A stretch of DNA of 10,694 bases from contig DDYJ01000048.1 in NCBI GenBank assembly GCA_002347905.1, positions 12,501 to 23,194 of the forward strand, given 5' to 3'. The translations under genes and the position numbers were made by a program. A model generated the notes under the pieces. It did no database searches. It worked only from the letters and a program-made list of their open reading frames with translations, and had not been told where the DNA came from. The stretch is from Comamonadaceae bacterium UBA2237. Lineage in GTDB: Bacteria; Pseudomonadota; Gammaproteobacteria; Burkholderiales; Burkholderiaceae_C. Numbering within the stretch: the first letter of the stretch is position 1; each line of letters starts with the position of its first letter. Below are positions 6,485 to 10,694 of the stretch, one piece after another.

Positions 6485-7453
6485 ATGGCCGTTTTTACCG
6501 AAGTCTCTGAATCGCAAGCCCAAGAATTGCTCACCCATTTGCAACTGGGTGATTTACTTGAGCTCAAAGGCATTCAAGGTGGGATTGAAAACACCAATTA
6601 TTTTTTAACTAGCAATGTTGGCGCCTATGTTCTTACCTTGTTTGAGCGACTAACCCACCAACAATTGCCGTTTTATCTCCATTTAATGAAACATCTGGCA
6701 CACCACGGTATCCCTGTGCCTGATCCTGTGGCCAATTCAGACGGTGATATTTTGTTAACGGTCGAAGGCAAACCTGCCGCTGTGGTCAACCGTTTGATAG
6801 GTAGCAGTGAACTCGCCCCAACGCCCCAGCATTGCCACGCAGTGGGTGAGATGTTGGCACGCATGCATTTGGCAGGTAAAGATTACAACCGCCATCAACC
6901 CAATTTACGAGGATTAGCTTGGTGGAACGAAACTGTTCCTGTAGTGTTGCCGTTTTTGGATGCCTCGCAAAGTAGCCTGATTCAAAGCGAGCTCGCTTTT
7001 CAAAACCATATTGCCCAGTCTTCTGCTTACGCTGCACTCCCACGCGGTCCTGTGCATGCAGACTTATTCCGTGACAACGTGATGTTTGAGGGTCAGGACG
7101 ACACACTACAACTGACAGGTTTTTTTGATTTTTATTTTGCTGGCATTGACTCGTGGCTATTTGATTTAGCTGTTTCCCTAAACGATTGGTGTATCGACTT
7201 AGACACCGGGGCCTTGCATGCTGATAAAACTGCGGCATTGCTAGAAGCCTACCAATCTGTCAGACCCTTGATCAAAGCTGAGCGCCATCTACTTAACCCC
7301 ATGTTGCGTGCCGGTGCTTTGCGTTTTTGGACATCGCGCCTGTGGGATTTCCACTTACCGCGCGAAGCCAGCATGCTCACGCCGCATGACCCAACTCACT
7401 TTGAACGTGTTTTGCTTCAAAGATTACACAATCCGATTGGCTTGTCTACATGA
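6485..7453 (+). CDS. thrB: Homoserine kinase, choline-kinase-like (ThrB type II)
   Basis: Phosphorylates L-homoserine with ATP to O-phosphohomoserine, the step before threonine synthase in threonine biosynthesis, in the cytosol. The 322-residue protein has the aminoglycoside/choline-kinase fold, not the GHMP-kinase fold of E. coli ThrB. An N-terminal lobe has LKGIQGGIENTNYFL (about 28-41), a glycine-containing nucleotide loop. The catalytic loop HADLFRDN gives H191, D193 and N198 (the HxDxxxxN pattern of the fold), and D215 in GFFDFYFAG is the second magnesium ligand. The chosen ATG gives MAVFTEVS, the usual family start; an in-frame ATG at 6425 would add 20 residues without family character and run into the polA start. 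Its stop overlaps the start of the next gene (ATGA), implying coupling. Other threonine-pathway genes are not present. Confidence 0.93.
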   Translation: MAVFTEVSESQAQELLTHLQLGDLLELKGIQGGIENTNYFLTSNVGAYVLTLFERLTHQQLPFYLHLMKHLAHHGIPVPDPVANSDGDILLTVEGKPAAVVNRLIGSSELAPTPQHCHAVGEMLARMHLAGKDYNRHQPNLRGLAWWNETVPVVLPFLDASQSSLIQSELAFQNHIAQSSAYAALPRGPVHADLFRDNVMFEGQDDTLQLTGFFDFYFAGIDSWLFDLAVSLNDWCIDLDTGALHADKTAALLEAYQSVRPLIKAERHLLNPMLRAGALRFWTSRLWDFHLPREASMLTPHDPTHFERVLLQRLHNPIGLST

Positions 7454-8226
7454 AACTCAACGTTGTTGAAGCACGCACCGGATCAAAATGGGTTCGGCAA
7501 GGCATTCGGGTATTTTGGAAACAGCCAATCGCGATGAGTGGGCTGTTTTTTCTATTTATGGCCATCATGTCGCTGTCTGCCTTGCTGCCTGTCGTTGGCA
7601 GTTTTATCGCGCTCACTTTATTGCCTGCTGCCACCTTAGGTTTGATGGCAGCGAGCCGCGAGGTCGAGCTGGGTAAATTTCCCATGCCCACCATTTTGGC
7701 GATTGCGTTTCGTGCAAGCAAAGAGCGCAAGCAGGATATGGTTGTTTTAGGCTTCCTGTACGCGCTGGGCTTTGTAGGCGTTATGGGTCTGTCGGCTTTG
7801 GTAGACGGCGGTGGTTTTGCTAAGTTGTATCTGGTTGGGGGCAAGTTAGATGCTGAAACCATCATGGATTCGAACTTTCAAAATGCTATGTGGCTATCCC
7901 TCTTGCTCTACATGCCTTTGTCTATGGTGTTTTGGCATGCTCCTGCGTTAGTGCATTGGCATGGCGTACCAGCGATCAAGAGCTTGTTTTTTAGTACCGT
8001 CGCATGTTTGCGTAACTGGCGTGCTTTTTTAGTATTTGGTTTGATGTGGACAGTGGTATTCATGTCCACCGCTTTGATACTGAGTGTGGTCTCGGGCTTG
8101 ATGGGAGACGGCGAATTGGTGTCTATGACGTTGTTACCAGCCATGCTGATGTTGGCTGCTATGTTCTTTTGCTCCGTTTACTTTAGCTTTCGCGACTGTT
8201 TTGTCAGCGATATCCTCTACGCATAA
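7450..8226 (+). CDS. BPSS1780-type inner-membrane protein of unknown function
   Basis: A 258-residue hydrophobic protein that I recognise as the uncharacterised BPSS1780 membrane-protein type found in Burkholderiales; no activity is known to me. It has about six membrane helices, near residues 27-48, 49-68, 96-118, 145-163, 190-217 and 223-246. Short conserved-looking segments between them include WVRQGIRVFWKQP (14-26), LMAASREVELGKFPMPT (65-81), SALVDGGGFAKLYLVGG (115-131) and FWHAPALVHWHGVPAIKSLF (161-180). The last has three histidines and two tryptophans at a helix end and looks like a functional site. There is no signal peptide; the first helix starts after a short basic amphipathic stretch. 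Its ATG overlaps the thrB stop by four bases (ATGA) and no Shine-Dalgarno sequence is seen, so translation probably depends on thrB. It converges on uvrD. Confidence 0.82.
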   Translation: MKLNVVEARTGSKWVRQGIRVFWKQPIAMSGLFFLFMAIMSLSALLPVVGSFIALTLLPAATLGLMAASREVELGKFPMPTILAIAFRASKERKQDMVVLGFLYALGFVGVMGLSALVDGGGFAKLYLVGGKLDAETIMDSNFQNAMWLSLLLYMPLSMVFWHAPALVHWHGVPAIKSLFFSTVACLRNWRAFLVFGLMWTVVFMSTALILSVVSGLMGDGELVSMTLLPAMLMLAAMFFCSVYFSFRDCFVSDILYA

Positions 8227-8227
8227 G

Positions 8228-8277
8228 CTAAGTTTTGGCTTGCGCCGACAAACCTGGGGCAAAAGCTCTTAGTTTTT
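8228..8277 (+). terminator. Imperfect candidate intrinsic terminator between the BPSS1780-type gene and uvrD
   Basis: In the 58-base convergent gap, CTAAG (8228-8232) can pair with CTTAG (8268-8272). Inside it GCTT (8238-8241) pairs with AAGC (8263-8266), and GC and CC (8242-8243, 8245-8246) pair with GC and GG (8259-8260, 8256-8257), with a bulge and a G-G mismatch. Five T residues follow directly at 8273-8277. This would stop plus-strand transcripts from thrB and its partner just after the stop codon at 8226. The stem is broken, so it may be weak. The minus-strand reading lacks a matching T run, so uvrD termination is not explained by it. Confidence 0.35.
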
Positions 8278-8284
8278 GAGCCTC

Positions 8285-10639
8285 TCAAACTTGCGTTAGT
8301 TTGGCGACGCTTAAAGCGAGCCACTTCAATCCATGGCGTGGAAAATTCACTTGCGCTCTGGCATCGTCTCCAATGCCTTCCATACCTACTACTGTGCCCT
8401 CGCCAAACTTGGTGTGGAATACCTGCACGCCAGAACGAACCCATGCGTTAGGACCCGTGGCAGCAGGTGCACGTTGCACAACGGGCGTTTGCGCGCTGGC
8501 CTTGGTTTGCCAATCGTTATTAGTCCACGCGGGTTGTTGCCATGCATGGCGTGGCGAAGTTTGTGCGTCCGCAAAAGCAGATCTAGCAGGTGTGATCCAT
8601 TTGAGCGCATGTTCTGGTAGTTCATCAAAAAATCGGCTCTTGATGTTGTAGCGTGTTTGCCCATGCAACATACGTGTTTGGGAGTGACTTAAGTACAACC
8701 GACGCCGCGCTCTGGTGATGGCGACATACATCAGGCGGCGCTCTTCTTCCAATCCGTCATAGTCGTTCATCGAGTTTTCATGCGGAAACAAACCCTCTTC
8801 CATGCCAGTGATGAACACGCAATCAAACTCAAGGCCTTTGGATGCATGCACCGTCATCAACTGCACCGCATCTTGGCCTGCTTGTGCTTGGTTGTCGCCT
8901 GACTCCAATGCAGCATGGGTTAAGAAGGCCGCCAAGGGAGACAAGGTTTCGCCTGTGTCTGGGTTAATCATTTCACCGTTGACGGGCATCGCGACTGCGT
9001 CTCTGCCAAACCCTTCTTGGGTGACAAAGCTCTCCGCCGCATTGACCAACTCAGTCAAGTTCTCAATTCGGTCTGCGCCTTCGCGCTCGCTTTGGTAATG
9101 CTCCACCAAACCAGAGTGGTCTAACAATAGCTCGATGATTTGCCTGAGGTTTTGGCCTTGGGTTTGTTCGCGCAGCACATCGATCTTGGCGACAAATGCG
9201 GTGATATTCACGCCTGCTTTACCTGTCAAGGTACTCACCGCATCATGCAACGGGCAACCCATGGTGCGGGCAACATCTTGCAGTTGTTCAATACTACGTG
9301 CACCAATGCCACGTGGCGGGAAGTTCACGACGCGCATAAAACTGGTGTCGTCGCGCGGGTTTTCTAGCAAACGCAAATAAGCCAAAGCGTGTTTGATTTC
9401 AGCCCGCTCGAAGAATCGCAAGCCACCATACACACGGTATGGCATGGCGGAATTGAACAAGGCCGTCTCAATCACGCGACTTTGTGCGTTACTGCGATAT
9501 AGAACAGCAATTTCGTGGCGATGCGCCACACCTTGCGCACCTTCACCGTTTTGGCCTTCACGCAAGAGTTGTTTCATTTCTTCCACCATCCACTGAGCTT
9601 CTGCAAAGTCGGTGGGCGACTCGTAAATGCGGACAGGCTCACCGGCACCTTGCGTAGTGTGTAAGTTTTTGCCTAAGCGGTTTTTGTTGTGGTCAATCAG
9701 GTGATTAGCACTGTCCAAAATATTGCTAAAGCTTCGGTAGTTTTGCTCCAGCTTGATTTGGTGCTGTACTTGGTACTCACGCACAAAGTCAGCCATATTG
9801 CCAACACGTGCGCCGCGAAATGCGTAAATACTTTGGTCATCGTCGCCAACCGCAAATACGGCACCGCCATCTTGTGCCTCGGGACCTGCAAGTTGCTTAA
9901 TCCAAGCGTATTGCAGTTTGTTGGTGTCTTGGAATTCGTCAATCAAGATATGTCGGAAGCGTCTGCGGTAGTGTTCACGGATCGGATCGTTATCGCGCAA
10001 GAGTTCAAAAGAGCGCAGCATCAACTCCCCGAAATCCACCACGCCTTCGCGTTGGCATTGGGCTTCGTAGAGTTCATACAACTCTACTTTTTTACGGGTA
10101 TCGGGGTCACGCACATCCACGTCTTTGGGACGCAAACCGTCTTCTTTACACCCAGCAATAAACCACATGGTTTGCTTGGGTGGAAAACGCTCTTCGTCCA
10201 CCTGAAACTGTTTGCTCAATCTTTTGATAGCACTGAGTTGGTCTTGGGTATCCAAGATTTGAAAGGTTTGCGGCAAATTGGCTAACTTCCAATGAGCGCG
10301 TAAAAACCGATTACACAGCCCATGGAAGGTGCCCACCCACATGCCGCGCACATTGACAGGCAGCATGCCAGACAAACGCGTCAGCATTTCCTTTGCAGCC
10401 TTGTTGGTGAAGGTAACGGCCAACACACCGCCTGGTGAGACTTGACCAGTTTGCAACAACCATGCGATGCGGGTCGTGAGCACGCGGGTTTTGCCAGAAC
10501 CAGCCCCTGCCAAGATAAGCGCGTGATCCGCCGGCAAAGTCACTGCAGCAGACTGTTCGTCGTTGAGGCCTTGCAATAAAAGGGCTGAGGATTGAGCGCC
10601 GTCAGGCGATGGGGTGTCGACCCCCGTTGGGAAATGCAT
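8285..10639 (-). CDS. uvrD: ATP-dependent 3'-5' DNA helicase UvrD/PcrA (helicase II)
   Basis: A superfamily 1A helicase that unwinds DNA in nucleotide-excision and mismatch repair. The 784-residue protein is complete, with motifs in order: Q-motif region LNDEQSAAV (25-33), Walker A AGAGSGKT (44-51), Ia AVTFTNKAA (74-82), Walker B LIDEFQDTN (232-240), III AVGDDDQSIYAFRGA (263-277), IV EQNYRS (298-303), V LMTVHASKGLEFD (594-606) and VI EERRLMYVAITRARRR (632-647). After a low-complexity linker (about 685-735), the C-terminus VQVFHTKFGEGTV through KWLALSVAKL matches the Tudor-like domain of UvrD/PcrA that contacts RNA polymerase, which favours UvrD over Rep. The ATG at 10639 is preceded by no Shine-Dalgarno sequence; conserved sequence begins about 20 residues in, so a slightly later start cannot be wholly excluded. 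It is convergent with the thrB unit and monocistronic on the left side. Confidence 0.96.
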   Translation of the reverse strand: MHFPTGVDTPSPDGAQSSALLLQGLNDEQSAAVTLPADHALILAGAGSGKTRVLTTRIAWLLQTGQVSPGGVLAVTFTNKAAKEMLTRLSGMLPVNVRGMWVGTFHGLCNRFLRAHWKLANLPQTFQILDTQDQLSAIKRLSKQFQVDEERFPPKQTMWFIAGCKEDGLRPKDVDVRDPDTRKKVELYELYEAQCQREGVVDFGELMLRSFELLRDNDPIREHYRRRFRHILIDEFQDTNKLQYAWIKQLAGPEAQDGGAVFAVGDDDQSIYAFRGARVGNMADFVREYQVQHQIKLEQNYRSFSNILDSANHLIDHNKNRLGKNLHTTQGAGEPVRIYESPTDFAEAQWMVEEMKQLLREGQNGEGAQGVAHRHEIAVLYRSNAQSRVIETALFNSAMPYRVYGGLRFFERAEIKHALAYLRLLENPRDDTSFMRVVNFPPRGIGARSIEQLQDVARTMGCPLHDAVSTLTGKAGVNITAFVAKIDVLREQTQGQNLRQIIELLLDHSGLVEHYQSEREGADRIENLTELVNAAESFVTQEGFGRDAVAMPVNGEMINPDTGETLSPLAAFLTHAALESGDNQAQAGQDAVQLMTVHASKGLEFDCVFITGMEEGLFPHENSMNDYDGLEEERRLMYVAITRARRRLYLSHSQTRMLHGQTRYNIKSRFFDELPEHALKWITPARSAFADAQTSPRHAWQQPAWTNNDWQTKASAQTPVVQRAPAATGPNAWVRSGVQVFHTKFGEGTVVGMEGIGDDARAQVNFPRHGLKWLALSVAKLTQV

Positions 10640-10683
10640 GGTGTGATTTTAGAAGGCGTGGAAATTTTGCAGCAGAGAAGCGC

Positions 10684-10692
10684 TGTTAGAAT
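10684..10692 (+). promoter_or_regulatory. Candidate extended -10 promoter reading out of the right edge
   Basis: TGTTAGAAT at 10684-10692 matches the extended -10 form TGn followed by a near-consensus hexamer (TAGAAT, five of six). No good -35 is seen at the proper distance, which extended -10 promoters can tolerate. It points away from uvrD, so it would serve a plus-strand gene beyond the window. One short motif at the edge is weak evidence. Confidence 0.3.
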
Positions 10693-10694
10693 CA

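Noticed and set aside
7446..7865. A 139-codon minus-strand frame opposite the BPSS1780-type gene
   Set aside because: The Pro/Lys/Thr/Ser-rich composition is what antisense reading of a hydrophobic membrane protein gives; there is no independent support.
9689..10285. A 198-codon open frame on the plus strand opposite uvrD
   Set aside because: It lies wholly inside the conserved helicase reading frame, which carries all superfamily motifs. The antisense product has no recognisable domain and no upstream signals.
10639..10651. Leaderless uvrD transcription from a TAAAAT -10 on the minus strand at 10651-10646
   Set aside because: The hexamer is six bases before the ATG, which would fit a leaderless message, but no -35 or extended -10 support exists and A/T runs like this are common.

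Overview
The window looks like chromosomal housekeeping DNA from a betaproteobacterium, most likely of the order Burkholderiales and probably Comamonadaceae or a close relative. I base this on remembered family resemblance of the PolA, UvrD, homoserine kinase and BPSS1780-type membrane protein sequences, and on the neighbourhoods thrB / BPSS1780-type gene / uvrD and Rieske oxygenase / xseB / ispA. No database search was possible. Base composition is roughly balanced and looks uniform. I see no transposase, phage gene, tRNA, rRNA or CRISPR array.

Layout, left to right. (1) Positions 1-553, minus strand: the 5' part of ispA (cut by the window edge) preceded by xseB, overlapping by four bases (GTGA). 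(2) Positions 554-703: a divergent intergenic region with a candidate promoter and a leader RNA that can fold in several exclusive ways. (3) Positions 704-2730, plus strand: a Rieske non-haem iron oxygenase alpha subunit, then a two-domain SseA-type sulfurtransferase 26 bases downstream. (4) Positions 2727-6416, minus strand: polA (DNA polymerase I) followed after 90 bases by a ZIP-family metal transporter, whose stop codon overlaps that of the convergent sulfurtransferase gene in a shared TTAA. (5) Positions 6485-8226, plus strand: thrB (homoserine kinase) overlapping by ATGA a six-helix membrane protein of the BPSS1780 type. (6) A short convergent gap with a plausible terminator. (7) Positions 8285-10639, minus strand: a complete UvrD-type helicase. 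(8) The last 55 bases, upstream of uvrD, contain an extended -10 promoter candidate reading out of the window.

Functional themes are DNA repair and replication (PolA, UvrD, XseB), isoprenoid precursor synthesis (IspA), threonine biosynthesis (ThrB), sulfur transfer, metal transport, and one oxygenase of unknown substrate. The genes are tightly packed, with three four-base overlaps and no gap above 150 bases. All complete genes appear intact.

I did not find a convincing new multi-gene system. The points most worth checking are the unusually long spacer between the two halves of the Rieske cluster motif, the competing pairings in that gene's leader, the altered metal-site signatures of the ZIP transporter, the unexplained coupling of thrB to a membrane protein, and the scarcity of Shine-Dalgarno sequences across the window.
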